Below are positions 1-7,827 of a DNA stretch of 64,000 nucleotides, piece after piece. This DNA comes from Leptofilum sp041748655. GTDB lineage: Bacteria > Chloroflexota > Anaerolineae > Promineifilales > Promineifilaceae. The stretch is taken from contig JBGTCV010000015.1 in NCBI GenBank assembly GCA_041748655.1, positions 22,722 through 86,721 on the forward strand, written 5' to 3'. Each line of letters opens with the position of its first letter. Position 1 is the stretch's first letter. A program made the translations under genes and the position numbers. The notes beneath the pieces are model-generated. The model did not search any database and was not told where the DNA came from. It was given only the letters and a program-made list of their open reading frames with translations.

Positions 1-1
1 C

Positions 2-340
2 TACGGTGCTGACATCAGCGTACATCCAGAGTTTCGCGGGCAAGGTATCGGCCGTCTGCTATATGACGCCCGCAAAGAGCTGGTCATTCGCACCAACCGC
101 AAAGGAATCGTGGCCGGGGGCGTGCTGCCTGGCTACCCGCGCTTTCGCGGCCAGCTCACCATCCCGGAATACGTCGATAAAGTCGTCGCAGGTGAACTGT
201 TCGATCCCACGCTAACCATGCAGCTGCGCAACGGCTTCGAGGTGCGGGGCTTGCTCAAAAACTACATCGATGATAGCAACTCCGACAACTGGGCCACGCT
301 CATCGTTTGGCAAAATCCGCACTATGTGGCAAAACCGTAG
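2..340 (+). CDS. GNAT family N-acetyltransferase (C-terminal part, cut by window start)
   Basis: The frame is open from base 2 and stops at 338-340, so the N-terminus lies outside the window. The visible 112 residues start inside acetyl-CoA-binding motif A (VHPEFRGQGIGRLLYDAR), the hallmark of GNAT acetyltransferases. The following segment (GGVLPGYPRF, then VAGELFDPTL and LRNGFEVRG) resembles the N-terminal GNAT domain of bifunctional acetyltransferase/carbon-nitrogen hydrolase proteins. Here the protein stops right after the GNAT fold, so no nitrilase half is fused. The acceptor substrate cannot be told from sequence. Confidence 0.8.
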   Translation, partial: YGADISVHPEFRGQGIGRLLYDARKELVIRTNRKGIVAGGVLPGYPRFRGQLTIPEYVDKVVAGELFDPTLTMQLRNGFEVRGLLKNYIDDSNSDNWATLIVWQNPHYVAKP

Positions 341-348
341 CCCAACCC

Positions 349-448
349 TCGTTCCACGCTCCGCGTGGAATGAAGTCCCGGACGCTCCGCGTTCCCTTGC
401 GGCGCAGAGCGCCACTACCGGCATCCCCACGCCGAGCGTGGGAACGAG
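349..448. repeat. Intergenic inverted repeat with CTCGTTCCACGCTC / GAGCGTGGGAACGAG ends
   Basis: The gap between the GNAT gene and the next CDS is almost filled by one element. Its left end (349-362) is the reverse complement of its right end (434-448) with a one-base difference, and a smaller palindrome (CCACGCTCCGCGTGG) lies inside the left end. Elements with this TTCCCACGCTC end are common dispersed intergenic palindromes. It may form a long hairpin in RNA between the two genes. Confidence 0.6.
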
Positions 449-463
449 CCAAAAGGAAGTAAC

Positions 464-1576
464 ATGACTAGAAAAATTCGCGTCCTGAAAGCCAGCGGCA
501 CGCCGTATGAAGTTGGTTATGAACATGGCCAGGCATACCGCGAGGACATCCGCCGCTACACCGCCGAGCGCGTCCAGTTGGTCTGTGACGGCCAATGGAG
601 CGGCGGACCCCTGTCCCGCGCCGACGTCCTGGCCATCGCCGAGGCGTGCCTGCCCGACCACCAGACGTACGCCCCAGCACTCTATCAGGAGCTGCAAGGG
701 CTGGCTGCCGCCACCGACCTCTCGCTGGCCGAACTGATCATCGTCGGCGGCTTCACCGACTTTGTAGACGCCGTCTACAACAGTACCCGCCCCAAAAACG
801 AGCATCCCGCCCGTTTGCCCATCGACGACTGTACTGCCTTCATCATCCCCGACAGTGCCGCCAGCGGCGCAGGCTTCTTCGGCCAGACCTGGGACATGCA
901 CGACACCGCCACTGAGTTTGTCATTCTGCTGGACGTACAGCCCGACGACGCGCCGCGCAGCCTCGTCTTTACCACCACCGGCTGCCTGGGGCAGATAGGC
1001 ATGAATGCCCACGGCATCTGCGTTGGCATCAACAATCTGTTGGGGGCCGATGGCCAGATTGGCGTGACCTGGCCCTTTGTGGTGCGCAAGGTGCTCCAGC
1101 AAGACAACCTCACCGACGCCCTGGCCTGCATCACCGAAGCAAAATTGGCAGGGGCGCACAACTACCTGCTGTTCGACAAAACCGGGCACGGCTATAACGT
1201 CGAGGCGATGTCTACCCACCACGTCATTACGCCGCTGGCTGGCGAACCGCTCATCCACACCAACCACTGCTTGCTGCCGGAAACCTTGCAGCATTCCCAG
1301 GCCCGCCCGCCGGATGCGCAGGCCAGTTCAGAAGCAAGGTTATCCAGGGCAGAGCTGCTTTTGGGGAAACGGCCGTTAACCATCCAGGACCTCATCGACC
1401 TCACCCGTGACCCGGAGGCCGTCTGCGTCCGCGCCAGGCCGCCCCTGCACGTCGAATCCTGCGGGGCCGCCATCATGCAGCCCAAAACTGGCACCTTCTG
1501 GGCCGTCTGGGGTCTGCCCAGCGAAAACGAATACGAACAGTTTAAATTAGCCACAGAGGCCACAGAGAATTGCTAG
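464..1576 (+). CDS. C45 family autoproteolytic acyltransferase/hydrolase
   Basis: A 370-residue protein resembling acyl-CoA:6-aminopenicillanate acyltransferases and peptidase family C45 (Ntn-hydrolase fold). The N-terminal YEVGYEHGQAYRED segment fits the family. Cys123 in the DDCTAF motif is the expected autocatalytic processing site and N-terminal nucleophile. Downstream GQTWDMH, GQIGMNAHGICVGINNL and THTNHC-like blocks (here IHTNHCL) match the mature enzyme core. The natural substrate is unknown; amide or peptide acyl transfer or hydrolysis is expected. ATG 464 follows a GGAAG ribosome-binding site. The last codons (LATEATEN) are read from a dispersed CCACAGAGGCCACAGAG repeat, so the natural C-terminus has been extended or replaced by repeat DNA. 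Confidence 0.82.
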   Translation: MTRKIRVLKASGTPYEVGYEHGQAYREDIRRYTAERVQLVCDGQWSGGPLSRADVLAIAEACLPDHQTYAPALYQELQGLAAATDLSLAELIIVGGFTDFVDAVYNSTRPKNEHPARLPIDDCTAFIIPDSAASGAGFFGQTWDMHDTATEFVILLDVQPDDAPRSLVFTTTGCLGQIGMNAHGICVGINNLLGADGQIGVTWPFVVRKVLQQDNLTDALACITEAKLAGAHNYLLFDKTGHGYNVEAMSTHHVITPLAGEPLIHTNHCLLPETLQHSQARPPDAQASSEARLSRAELLLGKRPLTIQDLIDLTRDPEAVCVRARPPLHVESCGAAIMQPKTGTFWAVWGLPSENEYEQFKLATEATENC

Positions 1577-1654
1577 AGAAGTTCAACTTTTGGAAAAAGT
1601 TGAACTTCTGAATAGTGTAAAACTCTATTCTCTCTGTGCCCTCTGTGGCCAAAA
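1550..1654. repeat. Nested inverted repeats between C45 and amidase genes
   Basis: An outer arm (GCCACAGAGGCCACAGAGAA, around 1552) pairs with TTCTCTCTGTGCCCTCTGTGGC near 1629-1650. Inside it sits a near-perfect hairpin at 1577-1609 (AGAAGTTCAACTTTT facing AAAAGTTGAACTTCT). The same inner arm recurs at 6447-6504. The outer left arm overlaps the end of the upstream CDS. This looks like one palindromic repeat inserted in another. Confidence 0.6.
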
Positions 1655-1663
1655 AAAGGAAAA

Positions 1664-3163
1664 ATGATGGAAGAGTGGCGTATTAGCCAGCTACAAGAAA
1701 TGATGTGCAGCGGCGCTATGACCGCCAAAGCGCTTGTCCAGTTTTACCTGGATCGCATTGAGAAAATTGACCAAAACGGCCCCGGCCTCAACAGCGTGTT
1801 GGCCATCAACCCGGAGGCGCTGGCCATTGCCGAACAGCTCGATGCCGAACGGCAAACCAGCGGGCCGCGTGGACCGCTGCATGGCATTCCCCTCCTGCTC
1901 AAAGACAACATCGAAACCAGCGATCCCCTGCCCACCACCGCTGGATCGCTGGCCCTGGCGCAAAACTTCGCTGTGCAGGACAGCTTTGTGGCTGAACAGC
2001 TCCGCGCCGCTGGGGCCATCATCCTGGGCAAAGCCAACCTCAGCGAATGGGCCAATTTCCGCTCCTCGCGCTCCAGCAGCGGCTGGAGCAGCGCCGGGGG
2101 GCAGGTACGCAATCCATACGCCCTGGACCGCAATCCGTGTGGCAGCAGCGCCGGCTCTGGCGTGGCCGTTGCGGCCAACCTGTGCGCCGCCGCCATCGGC
2201 ACAGAGACGGATGGCTCAATAGTTTGCCCTTCACACACCAATGGCATTGTCGGGTTGAAACCAACGGTGGGTCTGATTGGGCGCTCTGGCATTGTGCCCA
2301 TTTCCCACAGCCAGGATACCGCCGGGCCAATGACGCGCACCGTCCGCGACGCCGCCATCCTCCTGGGGGCGCTCACCGGGGTTGATCCCCGCGACCTGGC
2401 CACACAAGCCAGCGCAGGCCATTTTCACAAAGATTACACCCAGTTTCTGGATAAAAATGGCCTGCAAGGGGCTAGAATCGGCGTTTCGCGCAACTTTTTT
2501 GGCCACAACCCTTTCGTCGATGCGCTGATTGGCCAGGCCATTGAAGCGATGCGCCAGCAAGGCGCGATCATCATCGATCCGGCCAACATCGAAGGCAAAA
2601 GAGCGTTTCACGACTCCGAATTCGAGGTGCTGCTGTACGAATTCAAGCACGATCTGGACGCCTATCTGGCATCTACCCCGGAAACCGTCATCAGCCGCAC
2701 CCTTGCCGATTTGATCGCCTTCAACGAAGCGAACAAAGAGCGCGTGATGCCCTACTTTGGCCAGGAACTGTTTGCAGCGGCTCAAGCTAAAGGGTCACTT
2801 ACGGATGAGGCCTATTTGGCAGCATTGGCCAACAATCATCGCCTGGCGCGGGATGAAGGGATTGACGCTACCTTGAAGGAGCACAAGCTGGGCGCCATTG
2901 TGGCCCCTACGGGTGGTCCAGCCTGGCCCACGGATTGGGTGAACGGGGATCATTATGGCGGGGCCAGTTCATCTCCAGCGGCGGTGGCGGGTTATCCAAA
3001 CATTACCGTTCCGGCTGGCTACGTGTTTGGGCTGCCGGTGGGTATCTCTTTCATTGGTCGGGCGTGGCAGGAGCCGACGCTGCTGCGGCTGGCGTATGCG
3101 TTCGAGCAGGCGACGCAACTGCGCCAGCCGCCTACTTACCACGAGTCGGTTCGGTTTGCTTAG
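1664..3163 (+). CDS. Amidase (amidase signature family)
   Basis: A 499-residue amidase-signature enzyme that hydrolyses an amide to a carboxylate and an amine. The Ser-Ser-Lys triad is visible: Lys80 in PLLLKDNIE, the cis-Ser in GSSAGSG (about residue 162), and nucleophile Ser185 in TETDGSIVCPS. The length and the KPTVGLIGRSGIVP block are typical. It lacks features that would mark it as GatA, and no gatB or gatC genes are adjacent, so it is more likely a catabolic or detoxifying amidase. ATG 1664 and an in-frame ATG 1667 both follow an AAAAAAGGAAAA purine run. The upstream C45 hydrolase also acts on amide bonds, but the pair is separated by repeat DNA. Confidence 0.9.
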   Translation: MMEEWRISQLQEMMCSGAMTAKALVQFYLDRIEKIDQNGPGLNSVLAINPEALAIAEQLDAERQTSGPRGPLHGIPLLLKDNIETSDPLPTTAGSLALAQNFAVQDSFVAEQLRAAGAIILGKANLSEWANFRSSRSSSGWSSAGGQVRNPYALDRNPCGSSAGSGVAVAANLCAAAIGTETDGSIVCPSHTNGIVGLKPTVGLIGRSGIVPISHSQDTAGPMTRTVRDAAILLGALTGVDPRDLATQASAGHFHKDYTQFLDKNGLQGARIGVSRNFFGHNPFVDALIGQAIEAMRQQGAIIIDPANIEGKRAFHDSEFEVLLYEFKHDLDAYLASTPETVISRTLADLIAFNEANKERVMPYFGQELFAAAQAKGSLTDEAYLAALANNHRLARDEGIDATLKEHKLGAIVAPTGGPAWPTDWVNGDHYGGASSSPAAVAGYPNITVPAGYVFGLPVGISFIGRAWQEPTLLRLAYAFEQATQLRQPPTYHESVRFA

Positions 3164-3214
3164 AGCAGTTTGCATAAATTTGCACCTCTCACCGGCAAAT
3201 GTTACGATCCAGGT

Positions 3215-3621
3215 GCCAAGTGGGCTGAGTGATCGCGGTTAGGTGTCTATGACATCTGGCTGAGGAAAGTCCGCACTCCACAGAGCACGGTGCCGGCTAA
3301 CGGCCGGGCGGGGTAACCCGACAGAATAGTGCAACAGAGAGGTATATTGCCCCAACAATGGTCCGCCATTGTAGCCTTGGGCTTCAGCCCAAGGTTGGGG
3401 CGAGGGTGAAACGGTGGTGTAAGAGACCACCGGCAGCGGCCGTAATGTCGCTGGCCAGGCAAACCTCACCGGGAGCAAGACCAAGCAGGGCGAAGGGGCT
3501 GCTCGTCCCGTCTGACGTCCGGGTAGGTCGCACGAGGGTGTTAGCAATAACACTCCCAGATAGATGATCACTGCGTTGGCTTTGCCAACAAGACAGAATG
3601 CGGCTTATAGGCGCACTTGGC
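3215..3621 (+). ncRNA. rnpB: RNase P RNA, bacterial class A
   Basis: Catalytic RNA of ribonuclease P, which matures tRNA 5' ends. The conserved cores are legible in order: GAGGAAAGTCCGCACTCC near 3263, GGGGTAACCCGACAGAA near 3310, GGGAGCAAGACCAAGCAGGG near 3470, GTAGGTCGCACGAGGG near 3523, and ACAGAATGCGGCTTATAG near 3592. Stem P1 is formed by GCCAAGTG (3215-3222) with CACTTGGC (3614-3621), which sets both ends. A self-complementary insert, CCTTGGGC/GCCCAAGG (3375-3394), sits in a variable stem. The small frames crossing this stretch are not genes. Confidence 0.95.
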
Positions 3622-3624
3622 ATT

Positions 3625-3700
3625 TGGTAATCAGTGGCCAGTAATCAGTGGCCAGTAATCAGTTTGGTTACTGGTTACTGACTACCGACCACGGAAGAAG
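3625..3700. repeat. Short tandem/palindromic GTAATCAGTGGCCA repeat
   Basis: After rnpB the unit CAGTAATCAGTGGC is tandemly repeated and then mirrored as GGTTACTGGTTACTGACTACCGACC. Similar TAATCGGTAATC arrays occur at 12835-12900, 19850-19915 and 25035-25065, always between genes. They seem to be a dispersed intergenic repeat family without coding content. Confidence 0.5.
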
Positions 3701-3708
3701 GAGGCCCC

Positions 3709-4176
3709 ATGACCATCAACGTTCTTTTTGTTTGCCTGGGCAATATTTGCCGTTCGCCGATGGCCGAAGCTGTATTTCAGCAGCTGGTGGATGAGGCGGG
3801 GCTGACAGACAAGTTCCAGATTGATTCAGCCGGTACGGGCGATTGGCACGTAGGCGAAAAAGCGCATTCCGGCACGCGGGCTATTTTGGCGGAACATGGC
3901 ATAGGGTATAACGGCCGTTCCCGCCAAATTACCGCTCAAGATATGGCCGACCCTCACACGTACATCATTACTATGGACCAAAGCAACAGCAGCGATTTGC
4001 GTCGCATGTTTGGCAGCCACGCTAACCAATATCGTTTGCTGGAATTTGCCACAGAAACGGCCGTAACCGACGTCCCCGACCCCTACTACACCCAAAACTT
4101 TGAAACCGTCTACCAGCTCGTTACCGACGGCTGCCAGGGATTGCTAGAAACCATTCGCCAGCGTGAAGGGTTATAA
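3709..4176 (+). CDS. Low-molecular-weight protein-tyrosine-phosphatase
   Basis: A 155-residue arsenate-reductase-fold phosphatase. The N-terminal loop VCLGNICRSPMAEAVF contains the CX5R active site (Cys9, Arg15), and the general-acid Asp is in VPDPYYTQNF near the C-terminus. It should dephosphorylate phosphotyrosine on protein targets, often polysaccharide-export kinases, but no such kinase is nearby. ATG 3709 follows a GAAGAAGGAGG ribosome-binding site. It is separated from rnpB by repeats and probably has its own promoter. Confidence 0.93.
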   Translation: MTINVLFVCLGNICRSPMAEAVFQQLVDEAGLTDKFQIDSAGTGDWHVGEKAHSGTRAILAEHGIGYNGRSRQITAQDMADPHTYIITMDQSNSSDLRRMFGSHANQYRLLEFATETAVTDVPDPYYTQNFETVYQLVTDGCQGLLETIRQREGL

Positions 4177-4318
4177 CCAACATAAAAATAGCTTGCGTGA
4201 ACCACATCAGCCAAGAATATAAGTCAACGCTTTAGCAGATTTAGCAGATTTCCCTTTGCGCTTCTCTGCGCCTCTGCATCTTTGCGATAAACTGTTTCAT
4301 TAAGGAGGAAAGAGCAAA

Positions 4319-5497
4319 ATGACCACCGTGAGTGAGCGTGATGTTATTGTGGTAGGGGCAGGCCCTGCCGGGGCAACGGCCGCAGCCGCCCTGGCCCAAA
4401 AAGGGTATGATGTACTTCTGTTGGACCGTCACCAATTCCCCCGCGACAAAACCTGTGGCGACGCTGTTCCTGCAAACGCAATAGCGCTGCTTTGGCGCTT
4501 GGGCATGCGCGAAAAGTTGGAAAAAGCAGTCGAACGGGGCGAACTGTATCCGCTGCAAGGTATGCTGCTTGTTTCGCCACGGGGGCACGAGCTGCACGCC
4601 AAATTCGATCACAGCCAACATGGCGCTGACTCTTACGTAGCACCGCGCCTTCATTTTGATGCGCTCATTCAGGAACATGCCATTGATTCCGGCGCTGAAT
4701 TTTGCCAGGCTCAAGTTAAGGAGCCTCTGGTGGCAGACGGAAAGATCGTCGGTGTGCGTGCCCAGATGAACGGCCGTGTAAAAGAGTTGCGTGCCAAATT
4801 GGTAATTGGGGCTGATGGCGTAACCTCAGTGATAACGCGCCACTTGCGCCCCAAAGAGCGTCAACATATGGATAGCCATCGTGCCGTAGCGCTGCGGGCT
4901 TACATTGACGATATTCAGGAGTTTCCCCAAGAAGTTGAGTTTTATCTGTACAAAGATATTTTGCCAGGGTACGCTTGGATTTTCCCGATTGGTGAAAACA
5001 AAGCCAATATTGGCCTGGGGATGCGGTTGGATCATTTTCGCCAGAAAAAATATAACCTGGAAAAGATGTTAAAAGATTTTTTGGAGATGCCAGCCATTAA
5101 AAAACGGCTGCTGCACGGTGGGCAGCTGCGGGATGTGGCCACCTGGCAGCTCAATTTTGGTTCGCAAAATAACCTGCAGCATGTTTTTGATGGGGCAATT
5201 TTGGTGGGGGATGCGGCCGGGTTTATCAATCCGCTAACCGGTGGTGGTATTCATAACGGGCTCATTTCGGCCGAGCTGGCGGCACAGGTGGCAGACGAGG
5301 CTTTCAAAGCCGACGATTTTTCGCGCAGCCAGATGGGTGGGTACGAGCAGCTTTGTCATGAGAGTATGTGGAAAAGTATGCGGAATTCTTACTGGATGCA
5401 GCGGACCTTCATGCATTTTCCGATTCTGGTCGATTTTTTGGTGAAGCGGATGAAGGAAAACAGCTCGTTGGCGCAGACGTTTTTGACGAAGTTGTAG
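4319..5497 (+). CDS. Geranylgeranyl reductase family FAD-dependent oxidoreductase
   Basis: A 392-residue flavoprotein. The N-terminus carries the dinucleotide-binding GAGPAGATAA motif (from Gly13) and then RHQFPRDKTCGDAVP, the CG-D signature of geranylgeranyl reductases. A second FAD motif, AILVGDAAGFINPLTGGGIHNG, lies near residue 300. The family saturates isoprenoid chains (chlorophyll side chains, menaquinone tails, archaeal lipids). With no photosynthesis genes here, modification of a quinone or other isoprenoid is more likely. ATG 4319 follows TTAAGGAGGAAAG. It precedes a receiver gene on the other strand. Confidence 0.88.
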   Translation: MTTVSERDVIVVGAGPAGATAAAALAQKGYDVLLLDRHQFPRDKTCGDAVPANAIALLWRLGMREKLEKAVERGELYPLQGMLLVSPRGHELHAKFDHSQHGADSYVAPRLHFDALIQEHAIDSGAEFCQAQVKEPLVADGKIVGVRAQMNGRVKELRAKLVIGADGVTSVITRHLRPKERQHMDSHRAVALRAYIDDIQEFPQEVEFYLYKDILPGYAWIFPIGENKANIGLGMRLDHFRQKKYNLEKMLKDFLEMPAIKKRLLHGGQLRDVATWQLNFGSQNNLQHVFDGAILVGDAAGFINPLTGGGIHNGLISAELAAQVADEAFKADDFSRSQMGGYEQLCHESMWKSMRNSYWMQRTFMHFPILVDFLVKRMKENSSLAQTFLTKL

Positions 5498-5552
5498 CGT
5501 GGGTTTTAGGTGAGTGCCTGGAATGGTGTGAAATAGAGTGGAGAGTGGGCTG

Positions 5553-5942
5553 TTAGCAGTTTAGATAGGTTTGGATTTTTCCGGGCAGATCGAAGATTGG
5601 GGTTTCTTTAGAGATTAAATCGGTGGCTCCGGCGTCGAGGCTTTGGATTTTGGTGTTTTGGCGGTCGTCGGCAGTGTACATGAGGATGTACGGCCGTTTC
5701 TCTGGCATCAACTCACGAATCCGACGACATACCTCAATGCCATCCATTCCCGGCATCATCACATCCAGCAATATGAGGTCTGGCATCTCATCCCCAACCA
5801 TTTGCAACGCTTGCTTGCCGCTTAACGCACCCCGCACCTTATAACCCGCCTGTTCCAAAATAAGCAGGCACAGGCTTACCAGCGATTGCTCATCATCAAC
5901 AACCAGAATTTTGGGCTCTTGGCTCTGCGGGTTTGTTATCAT
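5553..5942 (-). CDS. Stand-alone response regulator receiver domain
   Basis: A 129-residue protein consisting only of a CheY-like receiver domain. Visible residues are the acidic pair Asp16/Asp17 in LVVDDE, phospho-acceptor Asp60 in LILLDVMMPGMDG, Thr90 and Lys112. No output domain follows, so it should act as a phosphorelay intermediate or by protein contact. No histidine kinase is adjacent. It converges on the reductase gene, whose stop is 55 bases away. Confidence 0.9.
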   Translation of the reverse strand: MITNPQSQEPKILVVDDEQSLVSLCLLILEQAGYKVRGALSGKQALQMVGDEMPDLILLDVMMPGMDGIEVCRRIRELMPEKRPYILMYTADDRQNTKIQSLDAGATDLISKETPIFDLPGKIQTYLNC

Positions 5943-6026
5943 GATTGCATTGTAGAATAGTCAGGACGACAGGTAAATAGTCGGTAAGGGCCATTGTGTG
6001 AAAATAATTTAGCAAGGAGGTTCATT

Positions 6027-6428
6027 ATGATACGCTTGTTGATTCGACTGGTGATTAATGCTGTGGCCATTTGGGCGGCAGTAAATCTGGTGCCGGGACT
6101 TAACCATGAAGGGAGTACGGTGTCGCTGCTGATTGTGGCGCTTATTTTTGGGCTGGTGAATGCGTTGGTACGGCCGTTGCTGCTCTTGCTCACCTGCCCC
6201 TTCATTTTGTTAACCCTGGGTTTGTTTGTCCTGGTTGTCAACACTATTATGCTCTCTCTGACCGTTAGACTTTCCAGCGTCTGGGATTTGGGACTCACCT
6301 CCACTGGATTCTGGGCTACCTTCCTGGGTGCTCTGGTTATCAGCATTGTCAGCAGCATTATCAGTTTGCTTATCAAAGATAATAATGAGGACGATCATGG
6401 GCGTGGCGTTGTGATTATCGATCAGTGA
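6027..6428 (+). CDS. Phage holin family (PF04020-type) small membrane protein
   Basis: A 133-residue protein with about four hydrophobic segments (LIRLVINAVAIWAAVNLVPG; LLIVALIFGLVNALVRPLLLLLTCPF; LGLFVLVVNTIMLSLT; FLGALVISIVSSIISLLI). The VNALVRPLL-L-T-P pattern is characteristic of the 'phage holin family 4' group. These are mostly chromosomal membrane proteins of unknown role rather than true phage holins. ATG 6027 is chosen because a strong AAGGAGG (6014-6020) precedes it; a GTG at 5994 is in frame but has no such site. No phage genes are nearby. Confidence 0.85.
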   Translation: MIRLLIRLVINAVAIWAAVNLVPGLNHEGSTVSLLIVALIFGLVNALVRPLLLLLTCPFILLTLGLFVLVVNTIMLSLTVRLSSVWDLGLTSTGFWATFLGALVISIVSSIISLLIKDNNEDDHGRGVVIIDQ

Positions 6429-6521
6429 CTACTAAGGCTCACCAGAAGAAGTTCAACTTTTGGCTATCCAATTGTCCGATCATCCAGAGAAAAGTTGAAC
6501 TTCTGGCTTAGTAGTTACTAT
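6425..6521. repeat. Long inverted repeat, second copy of the AGAAGTTCAACTTTT hairpin
   Basis: The outer arm GTGACTACTAAG pairs with CTTAGTAGTTAC. The inner arms AGAAGTTCAACTTTT (6447-6461) and AAAAGTTGAACTTCT (6490-6504) are the same as those at 1577-1609. It sits at the end of the holin-family gene and could also stop transcription. Confidence 0.6.
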
Positions 6522-6528
6522 CACTCAA

Positions 6529-6566
6529 TAAAAAAATCCCCCCGAGGTTATACCATCAGGGGGAAC
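6529..6566 (-). terminator. Rho-independent terminator of the cold-shock gene
   Basis: On the minus strand, a stem of CCCCCTGA with TCGGGGG closes a short loop and is followed by a run of seven T. It starts about 25 bases after the cold-shock stop codon, as expected for an intrinsic terminator. Confidence 0.8.
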
Positions 6567-6590
6567 CGTGTTTAATGGGTGATTGCCCGT

Positions 6591-6821
6591 TTACTCTGAG
6601 GGGCCGAAGCTGCGTTTGGCAATGACGCTTTGAGCTTGAGGCCCACGTCCCTTGTCTACCAGCTCAAAATCAACTTTGTCGCCTTCATACAGGTTGCGGT
6701 AACCATCCCCTTCAATGGCAGAATAGTGAACAAACACTTCCTGCCCGCCATCATCTGGGTTAATGAACCCATACCCCTTCAATCGACTAAACCATTTTAC
6801 CAAACCAGTTTGCTTACCCAT
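6591..6821 (-). CDS. Cold-shock domain protein (CspA family)
   Basis: A 76-residue single OB-fold nucleic-acid chaperone. RNP1 (KGYGFI) and RNP2 (VFVHYSAI) are intact, and the length is slightly over the usual 66-70 residues. It binds single-stranded RNA or DNA in the cytoplasm. A GCGGAGGTAACGAA ribosome-binding region precedes the ATG. A 40-base hairpin (6854-6893) lies immediately upstream on the transcript side and may be part of a structured 5' leader, as in other cold-shock genes. Confidence 0.95.
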   Translation of the reverse strand: MGKQTGLVKWFSRLKGYGFINPDDGGQEVFVHYSAIEGDGYRNLYEGDKVDFELVDKGRGPQAQSVIAKRSFGPSE

Positions 6822-6853
6822 TTCGTTACCTCCGCGTTGAGTACAATACGCAA

Positions 6854-6893
6854 AAAGCGCCTGAGCCCCAGCGGTTAGGGCTTAAGGCGCTTT
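6854..6893 (-). promoter_or_regulatory. Hairpin upstream of the cold-shock gene
   Basis: AAAGCGCC-TGAGCCC pairs with GGGCTTA-GGCGCTTT around a short loop. It lies about 30 bases before the cold-shock start codon. Read on the minus strand it is followed by TTTTTGCG, so it could be an attenuator or a terminator of an upstream transcript. There is no direct evidence for either role. Confidence 0.4.
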
Positions 6894-7029
6894 GCTAAAA
6901 CAAAAAATACCAATACATCGCTTTCTTTAATTCCTGTACCGCTCGTGTTGATACAAAAATTAACATTGAAGCTGGGGTATGTCTATGAATTTCGCGTGAA
7001 ACCTCGCGAAATTGGGGGGCGTTGAGAGG

Positions 7030-7758
7030 TCAGGGGCGGGGGTTAAGTACGGCTTGAATCATAATCTCGCGCACGCCGCTGTCGGTAAAACCGACGCGCT
7101 CCGCCAGCTGGGTGGAGGCTTCGTTATTTTGGGCCACGACGTAGAGTGGGGTACGGCCGTTTTCCAACAAATAGTTCACCATCGACGACACCACGCTGCG
7201 CCCCCAACCCCGCCGCCGGTAGCCTGGATGGGTGGTGACGCCAATTTCGGCAAGGCTCGGCGACTGCCAGTTGAGCGTGGCCGATGCGCCAATGACATCG
7301 TTCTCCCGATCGCGAATCGAGAAGCGGGGCATCCCGTTCGGCGCTTTATCTTGCGTTACCAGCACGTTGATCACCGGTTGGAAGTTGGACGGCCGTAACA
7401 CAAACAAGCTCAACTGCTCTTCAGACTGAATCTCGAACAGGGCGTGCAGCAGGGGGGCGTAGCGGGCCGGGCTGTTGAGGATAACGGCCATTCCGACATC
7501 AATCGCCTCGTAAATCACGTCCGTGCTGGTTTGCATGTTGCGAATGGGCAGCCGCAGCGTCACAAACGGCCGAAACAGGTCCATGCCCGTGCGCGACAAG
7601 GCAACGTACCCTTTAGCACGAATGGCGGTGTAGGGAAACGGCCGTAAAATGGTGCGATTATCTGGGTGATAAAAGGCAAAGTAAGCGGCCATCCCATCAG
7701 CCGGATTGGTCTCATCCAGCAAGTGATAGATGGCCCGTCGTTGTTGGGTCAAAGACAT
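7030..7758 (-). CDS. GNAT family N-acetyltransferase
   Basis: A 242-residue protein with a poorly conserved N-terminal half and a C-terminal GNAT core. Motif A is THPGYRRRGWGRSVVSSMV, followed by YVVAQNNEASTQLAERVGF, the usual acetyl-CoA site and beta-bulge region (FR47-like). The acceptor substrate is unknown. The ATG is preceded by a weak GAGA ribosome-binding site. The gene is flanked upstream by an AGGTGCGACGCACTT palindrome (7781-7818) that separates it from pfkA. Confidence 0.85.
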   Translation of the reverse strand: MSLTQQRRAIYHLLDETNPADGMAAYFAFYHPDNRTILRPFPYTAIRAKGYVALSRTGMDLFRPFVTLRLPIRNMQTSTDVIYEAIDVGMAVILNSPARYAPLLHALFEIQSEEQLSLFVLRPSNFQPVINVLVTQDKAPNGMPRFSIRDRENDVIGASATLNWQSPSLAEIGVTTHPGYRRRGWGRSVVSSMVNYLLENGRTPLYVVAQNNEASTQLAERVGFTDSGVREIMIQAVLNPRP

Positions 7759-7780
7759 ACGAATCTCAATCTCTTCTCAG

Positions 7781-7818
7781 AGGTGCGACGCACTTGCCCT
7801 AGTAAGTGCGTCGCACCT
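7781..7818. repeat. Palindrome AGGTGCGACGCACTT, copy 1
   Basis: A perfect 15-base inverted repeat (7781-7795 with 7804-7818) around an 8-base loop. An identical pair of arms occurs at 10640-10672. Both copies lie between two minus-strand genes and may work as transcript-processing or termination hairpins. Confidence 0.7.
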
Positions 7819-7827
7819 GTATAGATC

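Noticed and set aside
212..1294. A 360-codon open frame antisense to the C45 gene
   Set aside because: It lies wholly opposite a gene with clear family motifs, shows no recognisable domain and has biased, low-complexity composition. It is a shadow frame.
3625..3700. CRISPR array
   Set aside because: The repeats are tandem or palindromic without unique spacers, and no cas genes are present anywhere in the window.
6027..6428. Prophage remnant, because of the holin-family name
   Set aside because: The PF04020-type family is widespread on chromosomes and no other phage gene is nearby.
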